Below, piece after piece: positions 13,330 to 25,065 of a stretch of 64,000 bases of DNA. Within the stretch, counting starts at the first letter, position 1. The number at the start of each line of letters is the position of its first letter. The DNA lies in assembly GCA_001929475.1 (NCBI GenBank), contig LXFE01004217.1, forward strand, positions 199 through 64,198. The letters run 5' to 3'. Made by a program: the position numbers and the translations under genes. This DNA comes from Neolecta irregularis DAH-3. Lineage: Eukaryota; Ascomycota; Neolectomycetes; Neolectales; Neolectaceae. Below the pieces are notes generated by a model. The model did no database searches and was not told the DNA's origin. It saw nothing but the letters and a program-made list of their open reading frames with translations.

Positions 13330-14379
13330 CTAGCTAGAAATACATTTGAAGCAAAACAATTTATTGCAAGAACACCTCATACCCCTTGGCTCGGCCAATG
13401 CTTTTGACTTGCTCTTCTTAAATGGCCGATCCTCTTCTGTAAATAAGGAGGAAACTGGTACTTTTTCACTCTCAATAAATGTTAGAAGACCAGAATGGCG
13501 ACGTTTCTCGATAGACTTTGGTCTCTTTTTGATACTAGAAATACCCCGCAACCTGAGTATGGGCCGTTTTGTTGGTGTAAGTTGTATTGATACTGGTCTT
13601 GGTATATCACTTTTCCGCGGGCTCGAGTTTGAGCTTTTTCGCTTGGGACTCCGGCGTGTGATTGTGGATGGAGTGCAAGGACAGTTGGGGGGTTTGGGCA
13701 GCCAAATAGCATCCTCCTTTGGCTTGGATTCTGGAGCGGTTGGAACCGTCAGTGCAGAGACTGGCAAGGAGCGACTTTGCAGACCTGCCAAATCTCGATG
13801 TGAACTTGTAGGAGGTGATAATGGAATATTACCGCGAGGATTACGATAAACTGGAACGACTAATGGTGATGAAGGATCTGAAAAACCGTAAGTGACACAC
13901 TGATCATTATATGACGGTAGCGGTGAAGATTTGATTGACTGGGCCTCGAACAGCTTGAAAAGACTAGGTCCTCGTTCTCCAAATAGCTTGACTACGTCCG
14001 CTTTTGAAGGCAAACGAATTGGATCCGATATTGAACGTTTGATGGAAGCAGTTGCGAGAATTTCATCAAACGAACAATCACTTTCATTTCCATCGGCAGG
14101 CTCTACCCAAGGATTTGGATCTCGCAATTGCAGTTCTTCATCAGTACCATCAGGATTCTCCTCAAGGGCCCAGATATCAGCTTCTGATCCCATATCTTGT
14201 CGTTTCATCATCCGCAGATGACCATGGTCTTCGATAATTTCACCAGTGTCTAGGTCAATGACATCCGAAATATCTTCCAGATCTCTTCCATATTTCTCGA
14301 ATATGTCATGCCATGCAGTCTCAAGTCGCACCCTCGATTGTCGACGAAGCTCATCAAGTAGCACACCAGAATCAGTCAT
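13330..14379 (-). CDS. SCM3: Scm3/HJURP-type CENP-A chaperone
   Basis: Single exon of 349 residues. The N-terminal third carries the Scm3 signature: a helix RLETAWHDIFEKYG, then an acidic DISDVIDLDTGEIIEDHGHL and RMMKRQD. In relatives this segment binds the Cse4/CENP-A-H4 dimer and delivers it to centromeres. The middle is serine/proline-rich with basic patches (RRSPKRKSS, RKSD), probably DNA contact. The last 15 residues contain a cysteine cluster CSCNKLFCFKC, and CPCTP lies further upstream, suggesting a small metal-binding tail. Fungal Scm3 proteins vary strongly outside the N-terminal helix, so the rest cannot be aligned by eye. Lies 363 bp upstream of FUN30 on the same strand as seen from 14743. 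Confidence 0.88.
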   Translation of the reverse strand: MTDSGVLLDELRRQSRVRLETAWHDIFEKYGRDLEDISDVIDLDTGEIIEDHGHLRMMKRQDMGSEADIWALEENPDGTDEELQLRDPNPWVEPADGNESDCSFDEILATASIKRSISDPIRLPSKADVVKLFGERGPSLFKLFEAQSIKSSPLPSYNDQCVTYGFSDPSSPLVVPVYRNPRGNIPLSPPTSSHRDLAGLQSRSLPVSALTVPTAPESKPKEDAIWLPKPPNCPCTPSTITRRSPKRKSSNSSPRKSDIPRPVSIQLTPTKRPILRLRGISSIKKRPKSIEKRRHSGLLTFIESEKVPVSSLFTEEDRPFKKSKSKALAEPRGMRCSCNKLFCFKCISS

Positions 14380-14742
14380 AGACCGGAGTGATTTTACGAG
14401 GTTATAGATGAAAATACGGGGCCAGATCCCGTGATTTCGCGATGGGAACGCGCTCTGAATTTATTAATGTTTTGGAAAGGAACAGACTCCTCATTTATTC
14501 AATAACTAAGAGGTAACTAAAGGCAGAGAGGGAATGTCGCACCGCTAGAAAGGCGGGAATAAAATTGTACAAAATAACTGTTACAAAAAGGCAAGTTATG
14601 CGATAAGCGATCATCTCCTGGACATCTGCAATTTCTTTCTCCACAGAATGGTGGAGAGATAGACTCATACTTTTGGCGTAGTATTGAGAGAGGTATTACA
14701 CTCTTGGACTGACTGGTAATCGTTGAGATCATTGATTGATTC
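14380..14742. other. Intergenic region SCM3 / FUN30
   Basis: 363 bp between the SCM3 start and the FUN30 stop, both on the minus strand. It should include the FUN30 terminator and SCM3 promoter. Several short open frames are present, but none has family features. Nothing else seen. Confidence 0.5.
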
Positions 14743-17700
14743 TTAGTGTACAGTCCTCGTTTCATGATCCTGTTCTATGAGGGCAGACAGGACCTCTAGT
14801 TCTCCTTGTTTCTCAAGTTCTGCTCCCGGAATAGCGCTGACGCTTTGATCCAACATTAGCTTAGTATTTGCCAGGGACAATATATGTTCCTAGGAATAAG
14901 CAAACAGGCAGAGGCGGCGATCTTTGTACCTCGATTGTTCCTTCTGTAACCAGTCGGATTACCTCGACGTCTCGGGTCTGACCAACGCGATGTGCCCTAT
15001 CTTCTGCTTGTCGATCGTCATGAGGATTGAAGCTCCCGTCATGGATAACAACAACGTTTGCACAAGCCAGGTTAATCCCGAAACCGCCTAACAATCAGGC
15101 TAAAAATCAACGTGAAAGTACCAGCTTTCGTAGATAAAAGAAACACTGTAATGTCTTTTTCGTCGTGGAACTGATCAATCATTTCCTGACGCTCCTGAAC
15201 AGCCGTCTGACCATCGAGACGCAAAAATGTGATTCCAAGAGTGCACATGACCTCCTCTAGGATGTCGAGAACCTGCGTGAACTGCGAGAATAAAAGTATT
15301 CGATCACCTTTAGCTTTCATCTCTGGTAAAATCTTGGCAAGAATATCAACTTTCCCTGACTTCATCCATGTATCGCTTGGGAGCATGCGATGGGTGATGC
15401 TCGGAAATCTTTTACAAAGCCGATTCAGTTCAAAATCGGTCATAACTTCCATGTCCTCAAATATCTGTTCACGACTTGCGTCAAGATAGATATCCTCCTA
15501 TAAATTTGTCAAGATTTTTGATGCCATAGTACTTGCCCTCATGATTTCTTTTGACATTTTGCGGATAACATCATCAGTATAATGCCGACGAAATAGAAGA
15601 GGGTGATTTGCGGCCTTTCTCATATTCATCATCATTTTTAATGCTGCCCCATTATTCCTGCTCGGCGCGGGAATCTTTGGATCAACGGTGGAAGCAGATA
15701 ACTCTTGCTTTGATTCTACAATGCCTTGATAAATCGACTTTTGTTCGGCGTTTAATTTGCAGATCTCAACACGGTGGAGTTTGACTGGCAGATCACTTAG
15801 GACCTAGAAATATTAAAAGATTCACATGTGTATATAACCTGCTGTTTCTTCCTACGTAGAATAAAAGGTTTCATCATTGTACGAGCTCTGGTTATCTTAT
15901 TCTGAGATAGCAAATTAGTGGCTTTGTCGCCTACTGCTGTTGATTTGAGTTTGAATACTTTATTAAGCGCCTCAGAATTTTCCGCGAACGTTTTCGGTAG
16001 TATGAATGCTAATAGAGACTAGATCGGTTATAAATCTGTGAATAAAGATTGCTCACAATTAATTCCTGGAGATTGTTTTGCAACGGCTAAATTCAGCTCA
16101 AAGAAAAAGGAATTAGAATATACGGTTCCCGTCAGTAATAACCGGAATTTGGCCTTCAAGGACATGAGACTGCTATATCTTGCCGACTGGCTGTTCTTTA
16201 ACATGTGACCTTCGTCATAAACGCAGACCTTGAAACATCAGATCTCCATGAGAGAAAGGCTGGTCATACGTCAAATTTATGCCTTCTAAGGAATCCCCGA
16301 TCGTCCTTTGACCCTGTGGCGAGATTGTAACTATCCCTTAGGCGTCGGTTGGAAATAGAAGATCTTACGTTGTGACCAGAACGTGGTAGTTCTTTCTTTC
16401 TTCAAGAATATACCTTGTCTCTGCCCGTTCCTTTTGTGAACCTGGCATTGTTTTAGCTCCCAAGCCAATGTTGGAAATACCATAGTATGGTTCAACCACT
16501 AGCGATGGACAGAATCTTCCGAGTTCTCGAAGCCAATTTTCTGGAGAGTTAAAGTCTAGCCGCATTGAAGGAATACCAATTGTTGAAGACGGCACAATAA
16601 TGAGATGGGGTCCTTCGATTCCACGTTCTAACAACAGACCTAGAAAAGAGACGACTTGGCAAGTTTTTCCCAGCCCTTAATTTAGATATAAATCGATCGC
16701 AATACATACCCATTTCGTCTGCAAGGATGCCTGAAAGACCTTTATTGTACAGCAGTTGTAACCAATTGACGCCCAGAATTTGGTAAGGCTTAAGTTGAAG
16801 GTCTGAAGGTAAGAGGGAAGGTTGCACAAGTCGATATCCATCAATATCTACAGTATCCGTTGACTCAATTGAATCTGGTTTTTTCTGTGAAAGGACGATT
16901 TGAGGGTTAATATCGGTCAATGTAATTTCTCCGTCCGTTCGGCAATAATCAGCTCCCCACTTGCTAATCTCATCTACCACAGACTTTCCGATCGCAGTAC
17001 AAGCTTTGATTAAATGTTCTACGGCTTCAAAGCCTTCTATTGTCTAGAACATAAGGTCAAGCTACATACATTAGGGTATACCTCAAGGCAGCCGTCCACA
17101 AACTTGTCACCCATAGGTCTCTTCCGCTTTCCCTTCCGTGAGGGACCGGAATTCTCAACAGTTCTGATAAGATCCAGATCGTCGTATGGTCGCCTAATGA
17201 ATACAAGCTCAGAATTCTCTCTAGTGGAACCAGAAATATCTATTAAATCGTCCAGGTTGGCGGTGTTAATAAAGTCCAGTGTCAATTGTTCAAGTTCCAG
17301 GACGTGGGATGACGAGGCATCACTCGCCAGTGATCCATCAGAATTAGCACCCTTATCATCTGCAACGTCTCCCAGGACAGGCCTGTGATTCTTGCTAACG
17401 AGAAATTTCTTCTTTGTTGTGGATACATGTTGCGTTAAGGATATTGGTGCCAGTAAGCCTTCGGTGTTTGCCGCTCGACTATATCTGGATCGAATAGACA
17501 AGTGCGATGTTCGAAGTTCCCTACGAGCAATAGGCGCATTTGGCTTCTCAACAATTTCATCTGGTTCTGTGAATTCGCTGAGTCGCTCTCGGGCATGTTG
17601 TACATTATTCTTGCTGAGGATTAATTGCTGTTCGATCACGCTTAATGGGAATTGAAAAAACACTTGTTGGAGTTTAGAGGCAGCTTTATGATCAACGATC

Positions 17701-18353
17701 AAGTTTGAAGAACCATCTTGTGTAAAGTCCACCGGCAGAGCCTTGGAAGGACCCTTTTGTACAAACTTCTTGCGAGCTTGTCCTTGAATCGACGTCGCCT
17801 TGGTCGACTGCGAGTCCGAACTTGAGGCAAAACTCGTCGATCGAGATAAAGATTCAAGACGAACCGGTGAAAGTTTTGTATTCAAATTGAATTTAAACTG
17901 TGATGCGTAATTTTTCATTGCAAGGATAGGAGGTTCTTTCTTGATTTCATCCGGTGAATTTGTGAGACTCGTAGAAAGAGATTGCGTTGGAGAAGGACGA
18001 CTTTGACCTTGTTTCAAAAAGCTAGGAAATTTGGGCCTATGTCGAAAGCCATTGTTTACAGGAATTCGTAGGCCCGAAGGTCTTATTAAAAGGTCCGGGC
18101 TAGAATCTGGGGTAGAACCTAAATTAATACTCTTCGGCGAGATTCGAACTGGGGACGATGCAGGGACGAGCACTTTGAGTGTTTTCTGTTCTGCTAGAGG
18201 CGTTTCAGGGATGAAGTTCACGAGTTGTCGTGTTTTCGAGAGCCTTATTTGGGGAGATGAGGAATTCTGTGTGGACAAAACTTCAAGAGTTTCAGTCTCG
18301 GTATCTTCCTGAGTCTGCAGTCGAGGGCGCTTATTCGGAGGTTCGCTGTCCAT
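14743..18353 (-). CDS. FUN30: Fun30/Fft3/SMARCAD1-type SNF2 chromatin remodeller
   Basis: ATP-dependent nucleosome remodeller linked in relatives to heterochromatin and DNA-end resection. The N-terminal 430 residues are S/P-rich with a CUE-like segment ([17 protein letters not shown]). Then SNF2 motifs: [21 protein letters not shown] split by an intron from LGKTCQVV (motif I), [21 protein letters not shown] (DEGH box, motif II), LLLTGTPLQNN (motif III). The C-terminal helicase lobe has [24 protein letters not shown] and [14 protein letters not shown]. The end is [15 protein letters not shown]. Short introns throughout: 14890-14929 near the 3' end, and two of 36 and 39 nt around 16450-16590 that are in frame and stop-free, giving false insertions if left in. 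DEGH is the box of this subfamily. Confidence 0.94.
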
Positions 18354-18517
18354 AACGAAATGATAAACTTAAAGGAAGATCTAAAGAATGGGAAACTTTT
18401 CGTGAGAGCAGAAAAAACAAAAATAGAAATTCTGGTTGTTTGGTGGAGTCTGAATTCCCAACGAAATCTGCACTGAATATCCGGATATCTCAGTTAACCT
18501 GTTGAACAACGAACTTG

Positions 18518-18877
18518 ATGGAAAGCGCCAACATGAAACCGGCCGGTACTCGGGAGCTTCCACGGTATAAAAGCCCTCTAAATTTCATTCTGACGAATAG
18601 AGATGTGTTCCATAAATTACTGTTCTTCTCGCTTGCAATCATCGCAGTACCGTTATTTATCTACTATATGTGCTTGAAACATATATTTCCCGGTCTCTTT
18701 CCATATTTTGTATTTGTACTAAGGCGTTCCACAGGTCCCAGTGGGAGTACATACTCTGCGATTGCTGCTGTAGTTTCCGTGAATGCTGTGGTAGGATGTT
18801 TCATTTGGATTGCAATGCTAGAAGATACCACTTCGCAGGAATTACAGAAGGAGAAAGATACAAAGAAATCTCAGTAG
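18518..18877 (+). CDS. VMA21: V-ATPase assembly factor Vma21
   Basis: Small ER membrane chaperone for the V0 sector. 105 residues after removing in-frame intron 18693-18734 (42 nt). Two transmembrane segments (KLLFFSLAIIAVPLFIYYM and AIAAVVSVNAVVGCFIWIAM) are joined by a short loop, and MLED follows the second as in relatives. The C-terminus KKSQ fits a KKXX ER-retrieval signal, a known Vma21 feature. The start is the ATG at 18518; a codon upstream is TTG. Divergent from FUN30 across 164 bp and followed by GPN2 after 169 bp. Confidence 0.93.
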   Translation: MESANMKPAGTRELPRYKSPLNFILTNRDVFHKLLFFSLAIIAVPLFIYYMCLKHIFPGLFPYFVFVLRRSTGPSGSTYSAIAAVVSVNAVVGCFIWIAMLEDTTSQELQKEKDTKKSQ

Positions 18878-19046
18878 AGCTGCACTGTACTAATAGAAAT
18901 TTGCAAACGTTGATTCAATATGCCGCTATCGCGAGTCAAGCTTGATTTATTTAGAGCCAAGCCACGGTCTCGATAACCCTCGAATCCTTACTCATTAGCT
19001 CTTCTCATCAAACCCGTTGAACACTGAGTATCCACGTTAAGATTTG

Positions 19047-20120
19047 ATGGCGGCCGTTATAGTTATTGGTCCTCCGGGATCCGGAAAATCAACTTTTTGT
19101 TGGGGCGCATATCAACTTTTATCTGCTGTTGGACGCCGGTGTGTTGTAGCGAATATCGATCCAGCAAACGATCGTGTACCATATCCATGCGATATCAACA
19201 TCCAAGAGCTTGTCACATTAGATGAGATCATGTCTCGCGAAGAGCTGGGTCCTAATGGGGGAGTCATATATGCCTTGGAAACGCTCGAAGAAAATTTCGA
19301 ATGGCTCGAAAACAAGCTAAAGCCTTTAAAAGGTACTTGCTATATGAGATATTTATACTTACGAAATAGATAGTTTCGTGTTATTTGATTGTCCTGGTCA
19401 GGTTGAGCTATTTACGCATCATGACTCTTTAAGACGAATACTGTTTCGAATTGAGAAACTTGGTAGACGTGTAAGCAATATCCTTCCGAATCCTCTGATT
19501 CCACATTAAGCCGGTCATTGTTCACCTCGTCGATGCTCATTATTGCACTGATGCTGCGAAGTATATTAGTGTTCTCCTTCTGAGCCTGCGAGCCATGCTC
19601 CAACTTGACTTGCCTCATATCAATGTCTTGAGTAAAGTTGATACATTACGGCAATACGGTAAACTGGGTATGTGATATGTTACTAGTCTTGCTAACATGA
19701 AGATTTCAATCTTGACTTCTATACCGAGGTTCAAGATTTATCTTACCTACTTCCAGTTTTAGAGAGGGACCCTCGAATGACAAAGTATACTGCGCTGAAT
19801 GCCGCAGTATGTACGATGATTGAAGATTTTGGTCTCGTCGGATTCGAAACTCTTTGTGTGGAGGTGAAAGCTGAACTAATTCCGGCCTTATATTCTAGGA
19901 TAAAGAATCAATGATGAGGCTGTTGCAAACGATTGACCGGGTTGGTGGGTTCAATTTTGGGTTGACAGAAATATCAGGGGACGAGGTGTGGGCCCAAGCA
20001 ACTCGCGGCGGTTGGCATCACACCATGGATGCTATGGATGTTCAAGAGAGATGGGTTGATGCCGTAGAAGAGTTTGACGCAGCTCAAGTTACAGCATGGA
20101 AGGAAGAAGCGGCGGGATAA
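19047..20120 (+). CDS. GPN2: GPN-loop GTPase 2
   Basis: Cytosolic GTPase that in relatives helps assemble and import RNA polymerase II with Gpn1/Npa3 and Gpn3. 308 residues. Features: P-loop [22 protein letters not shown], the family-defining GPN in [12 protein letters not shown], switch [21 protein letters not shown] and base-recognition [13 protein letters not shown]-like and GPN spacing match Gpn2 rather than Gpn1 or Gpn3. Introns 19333-19369, 19471-19510, 19668-19702 and 19864-19898. It converges on the Ytp1-like gene with 60 bp between stops. Confidence 0.94.
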
Positions 20121-20180
20121 AAGTATTGACGTGAGATTCATAATGATAACAGTTCTTTACACATTGTAGAACAGACCTGG

Positions 20181-22088
20181 TCAGATCGAGGCAAGTCCTT
20201 TAATTACCATAAGGCCGATTGCCCAGGCCATTGTTAAAGCAGTTGCACTAAAGGAAGAGGCCATGACCAACATATGAGAAAAGTTCATTCTCTCCATAGC
20301 CTCAACTGTGCTCGAATTTGAAGTCATAAATATAATACCACCGCAAATAAAACAGAAACTTGCCAGTATTTCAGTCACAGGATGAGTTGGAGAAGGAGAT
20401 GTTGGGGGATGAATAAATAGTAGTGCATACTGCATGTCAATAGCACAAACCTTTTGATGTCATACCGTCAAAAGTCTAAAAGATGATGCAATCGCCAATA
20501 GGTAACCCCACTGTCTATGTACCATCGCCGAAAGCATGCTGGTTTGATGGTGTGAACCCATCATCAAGCCTGTGGCGAAGATTACAAGGGCAGGGAAAGG
20601 ATTGAAAGATATGTTCAGAGAATGCGAGTCATGGTTTGCTGAACTGGTGGACTTTCCAGGTAGAAACCTTCGAATGCTTTTAAGTTCAAGCAACACACCT
20701 GCAAGTCCAGCACACAAAAACATAAATGCAATCGAAACATGTTGGAGATCCTGAACATTCCAAGGCCCACCTGCTCCTCCCTAAGTCATCAGTCATATGA
20801 ATGTATGTTATATATGCACACAAGATGTTCAAGCCAGATGTTTGTCGAACCGTAAAATAATATCAGAGAGCTTTCAAGCATTTCTGCGGTTGGAGCTCTA
20901 GTGTGTATTTTGTCGAGTTCATTCCAAGACCAACCGAGTTCTCGAAATACTCCCAGATATCGCCCAAAAGTGAACAAGCCATAAATGAAGAATACACCAC
21001 CTATATTTAGTGAGCACATGATGCCCTTAGGCCTTGAACAAACCCTTGATGAAATGCGCCAGACCATTGAAAACCATACCACGCTTCATGATACCTGTTG
21101 AGACAATGATTCCGGTTGCGATTTGAAAACACCCCAAAGCAAACACGGAGCGCCCAAGGATTGCATGGAGCAGATGGGCAAGTTTACCAAACTGTTTGGA
21201 GACAGCGATATACTGTTGCAGAAATCCAAGGTGGTGGAGGGCCGAGTCTTGAAGAGTGTTCTTCAGATGTTTCTGCGGGGTCCCCGATTGTGAGGGGAGC
21301 CGCTCATTATCAGAGCTCAACGAACGGAGCTCGAAGACAAACGAGCCATGTCCACTGTCACTAGAGACATGGTGAGGCGGGCCTGCGCAGTCGTCTGGAT
21401 CTTGGCTGGCCACGTGGGCGTACGACTGGTGGCTAGCAAGGGCACCCCGGGCCTTAGCCGACAAGGCAGACAACGCACCAAGGAGAGCCTGGCCCATGAC
21501 AATGGTCAGGATTGCCCATCCGGAGTTGTGATGGATGTTGTGCGGGTAGAGGTCGGGAGTCGCAGAGTTGTAGAGAAGGGAAAATACAACGCCCAGAATG
21601 TTTGAGAGGAGAAAGGCAAGCTGTAGCGGAAGATGGAGAGGCGAATGGGCGAGACCGAGCACGACGCCTGCGAGAAGCGGTTCAGCAGAGGGAGCACGCA
21701 GAGGCGGCGACATACCGGCGGGCATTATAAACAGCCATGCGACGGCCATGCATGCGGCATGGGCAGCCAGCAGCGGGCGGTGTCGTGCAAGGCGCACATA
21801 GGACTGCAGATCGGCAGAGTCGGTATTTATAGTATCCGTGTCCGTGTTCGTAGCAATAGCCGTGTCTGTATCCATGGACATGTCCGTGTTCATGTCCATG
21901 TCTGTATCCGTGTCCGTAACCGTGTCTGTATCCATAGCCATGTCCATATGGATGTCCATATGCATACTTTTGTCCATGTCCTTGCCCACCCCCACGTCCA
22001 TAACGCCCGTAGAGCCGGCATCAGGCAATTCGCGAGAACTAGCGGTAGCCAGCGTGCAAAATAGCAACAGGGAAGGTAGTGCCCTCAT
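20181..22088 (-). CDS. Ytp1-like multi-pass membrane protein
   Basis: 595 residues from the ATG at 22088, which begins a clear signal peptide (MRALPSLLLFCTLATASS). A start at 22130 would put 14 hydrophilic residues before it and is less likely. Next come a low-complexity Asp/Met/Thr repeat and then about ten hydrophobic segments. His-rich positions (YPHNIHHNSGWA, GSHHQ) and the block GIMKRGMVFNGLAHFIKG|GGVFFIYGLFTFGRYLG match the fungal YTP1/DUF2427 family. Function of that family is unknown; cytochrome b561-like haem binding has been suggested from the histidines. Introns: 43 nt before GGVFF, 41 nt after WLEHL and 36 nt after FRLLT. The local coding sequence is richer in G+C than its neighbours. 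Confidence 0.85.
21819..21980 (-). repeat. Asp/Met/Thr hexamer-type coding repeat in the Ytp1-like gene
   Basis: About 54 codons made of degenerate six-base units that read Asp-Thr or Met-Asp (for example DTDTVTDTDTDMDMNTD). It lies just after the signal peptide, so it should face the lumen or cell exterior. The acidic spacing could bind cations. On the opposite strand it gives a spurious long Val/Ser frame. Confidence 0.85.
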
Positions 22089-22228
22089 ATGTGGCGCGGG
22101 GGTTGCAGAATGTGCATTTATATGTGACATCAGAAGTCACGGCAGAATCTGGTGCAGCACCAGTGGAGTTGCTAGTTTTAGCACACCGGGGCTTGTTCAT
22201 TATCGCCGCGTCTATACCCTACAACTGC

Positions 22229-23578
22229 CTAGTCTACCATATATCGATCCTGCACCTCTTCTCGACTGGGAGGTGCATCATACAACGCTGCATTGTCAGC
22301 CCAGTTGTCATGTGACACTTACAGCTCGTCCGGTATATCCTGAGATACTTGAGTGCCAGCATTTCCAATGCTGTGGGCTCAATCCCCAAGTCTCGGAACT
22401 TTTTCGCTCCCTCTGTGTAGCAAATATCAATAAATTGACGTTCCACTTCGTCCGGACACACAATGTGCCAGTATAGTTTATCCAGTACGCGAGCCATTGC
22501 CTTGAGAACAGGTTTAGGAAGATCGAAACGCCAAGATGACCTCATTGTGACTTTCGATACGAGGTCCAAGATTTGCGTCATAGTATATTCGTTGGGCCCG
22601 TAGAGCTCAAATAATTGCCCCGCTGTAGAGTCATCAAACATGAGTAGCTCGAGGCCGCGAGCTACGTCTACTACCTGCGGGATTCAGCTGCCCCACACAA
22701 GAAAAGAAAACATACATGCACGGGTCGAACGTATCTATTGTTTCTGTAACTAGTAAAAATGGACTTCCTACTACCCAAATTGTTCAGGAATCGGTCCTCG
22801 GCTCCAAAGATTGCCGCTGGTCTTACGATGGTTGTTTCCTGGAATACCTTCCTTGCAGCTTCTTCGCCCATAGCCTGAAAATTCAGAATTCTATATAAAA
22901 TAGTTGTACTTTTGTTCGATAGAACTTTGATGTCGACTCTGGATTTGCATTCATGCAAGATACTTGAACAAACCGGTCAACGTCATATTTAGCAACAGCT
23001 TCTACGATACGTTCTGTGCCTTCAATATGAACATCCTCATATGTGAAATTTCTATCAATCAGATGATTGTAACATACAATATTTAAACTTTGTCTCATAG
23101 TCTCTGCCAATAAGATTGTAAACGATGTTTGAATGGCGAACTGCTTCCTCAATTGATTGTGTATTTCGTAGGTCAAATTCCTAAGGATAAATGCAATAAT
23201 CCAATGTTCTGTCATACCAACATCACGACTTGTCCTAGATCTCCAGAAACTTTCAGTGGTCTTTTTGCATCTTCACTTCGCCAGGGAACAACTACCGTCG
23301 TACCTTGCTTTGCTGAGAAACTTCAACAGTTGAACCAGCGGCAGGATGGTACCCAATCTACTGACAAGATAACGACCAACAAACCCATTTGCTCCAAAGA
23401 CAGTTGCAGTATGACCCGTCAACGATGACCTTCCGCCTGGTCCTGATCGAAGGATAGGTTTGCCGGTGCGGGATATTTGGATATCATGGGCATATCGCTA
23501 TCATTTCAGAATCGCTCTCTGATGCATCCATACGACAAAGACCCTCACTGAGGAAATCCGAGACGATCTTTTGAACAT
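22229..23578 (-). CDS. NUO40: Complex I 39/40-kDa subunit (NDUFA9, NUO-40)
   Basis: Accessory subunit of mitochondrial NADH:ubiquinone oxidoreductase with an SDR-like fold. 359 residues. An N-terminal presequence ([12 protein letters not shown]) is followed by [18 protein letters not shown] and the NAD(P)H-binding [15 protein letters not shown]. Later [48 protein letters not shown] and the C-terminal [19 protein letters not shown] are diagnostic. Seven introns of 35-45 nt (for example 23498-23542 and 22288-22322). The last one, if ignored, replaces the true C-terminus. Its presence shows that this fungus keeps respiratory complex I. Divergent from RPN9 with only 91 bp between starts. Confidence 0.95.
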
Positions 23579-23669
23579 CAGATAACACTTCCGACTCAGG
23601 TCAAGTTGAGTTTGGGAGACCTTTTGGCGAATTTGATCAACCACCAACCTACAACGTTTCAAGTGAAAT

Positions 23670-25020
23670 ATGAACAATTTTTCGGATATATCCACATTCC
23701 TTGAAGCGCAAAGGTCCAATGCCCCAGAATCACTACAGCCTCTGCTCTATAACATGGAGGATATGTGGGAACGTCGGTATGGCCAAGTCTTATTTTCTTC
23801 AACTTTCGCTGACGCAACCACATTTAGTCTTTGGCATCAATTGACAAATATCCTTCTCGAATTTTTTCAGCATAGAGAAAGTGCTCCAGCAAGGATGTCG
23901 ATGTATACAGTCTTTGTTTCATCATTCCAGGACAAAATCAATCAGCTTAAACTTGCAATTCTTGGTTTACAAGCTGCCAGGCAATGTTCAAGTACGCATT
24001 CATGCAATATATGTTCCTCTTTAACGTACTCCTAGGTTCGGAAGAAGCTCTGGAATTTCTTGATATACTAGCCAAGAAAGTCGATACTCGGCAGTCACAA
24101 GATGCTCATATCTATGTTTTAGTGGAAATTGCTCGTGTTCGGTTGATGAAGGGTGAACTAGATGACGTCAAGTCATCTTTAGACTCTATAAGCAAGACTA
24201 TTGATAGTTTTGACACAGTTGAGCCAATCATTCATGCATCATACTACCAAGTTACCGCCGATTTCTATAAAGTATATGGCCAATGACGCCTCTTCACTAA
24301 TAAAGAACAGGCCAAAGCAGATTACGCAGTTTATTATAGGAATTCGTTGCGTTATCTTGCATGTATCAACGTTGCAGATCTATCTGGAGAAGAGATTTAC
24401 GAACGCGTTCATGATCTAAGCATCGCAGCTCTTCTCGGAGATACGATTTACAACTTTGGAGAATTACTCTTACACCCGATACTTGAAGCCATTTCGAACA
24501 CGCCAAATTCCTGGCTTCGGGACCTCTTGTTTGTTGTCAATGCTGGAAACATTTCAGGGTTTGAAGGCCTTGCTGGGAATCTCATTAAAGAGGTATTGTC
24601 TTGAAATGCTGCCGAAGATTGAGGATGTAGCCCATTCTACAAGAATCACTGCCATTCCTTCGCCAAAAAATTTGCTTAACAGCTCTTACAGAGGCAGTCT
24701 TTAAGAGACCTCCTAATAATCGAATTCTTAGCTTCGACACTATAGCAAACGAGACACGTCTACTGCCAGAGGAAGTAGAACATCTCGTTATGAAGGCACT
24801 AAGCCTGGGACTAATCCGCGGAAATATGGACCAGGTTTCAGAGACATGCGAAGTCACTTGGGTGCAATCTCGGGTCCTCGAACGACCGCAAATTGCCTCA
24901 ATGAGTCAAAAATTCCGAGATTGGGTATCATTGGTAGACAACCTTGAGAAAATAGTACATTCAGCTGGCAGCGGAGTATGGGCTACTACAGTTGCGGAAG
25001 ACATGGCAATGACAGCATAA
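23670..25020 (+). CDS. RPN9: 26S proteasome lid subunit Rpn9 (PSMD13)
   Basis: PCI-domain subunit of the regulatory-particle lid. 392 residues after introns 23777-23827 (51 nt, in frame), 23992-24035, 24272-24310 and 24593-24630. Recognised from WERRLWHQLTNILLEFF, KINQLKLAILGLQAARQ, the helical repeat region, FLRQKICLTALTEAVFKRPP, and the winged-helix end MKALSLGLIRGNMDQV with TWVQSRVL. Length and motif order match the family. It faces the complex I gene and converges on a 77-residue gene 45 bp away. Confidence 0.95.
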
Positions 25021-25065
25021 TTCTATCGAGCGTGTCAGAATATCTACTTGTAAAGAAGAGTTATT

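Noticed and set aside
13330-14379. SCM3 frame as a plain low-complexity protein
   Set aside because: The N-terminal helix plus DLDTGEIIEDHGHL matches the CENP-A chaperone signature too well.
21819-21980. CRISPR-like regular repeats
   Set aside because: Units are six bases, degenerate, have no spacers and keep a reading frame, in a eukaryotic gene.
21633-22064. Long plus-strand frame rich in Val, His, Arg and Ser
   Set aside because: It is the antisense of the Asp/Thr/Met repeat and signal peptide of the Ytp1-like gene. Its composition follows from the repeat.
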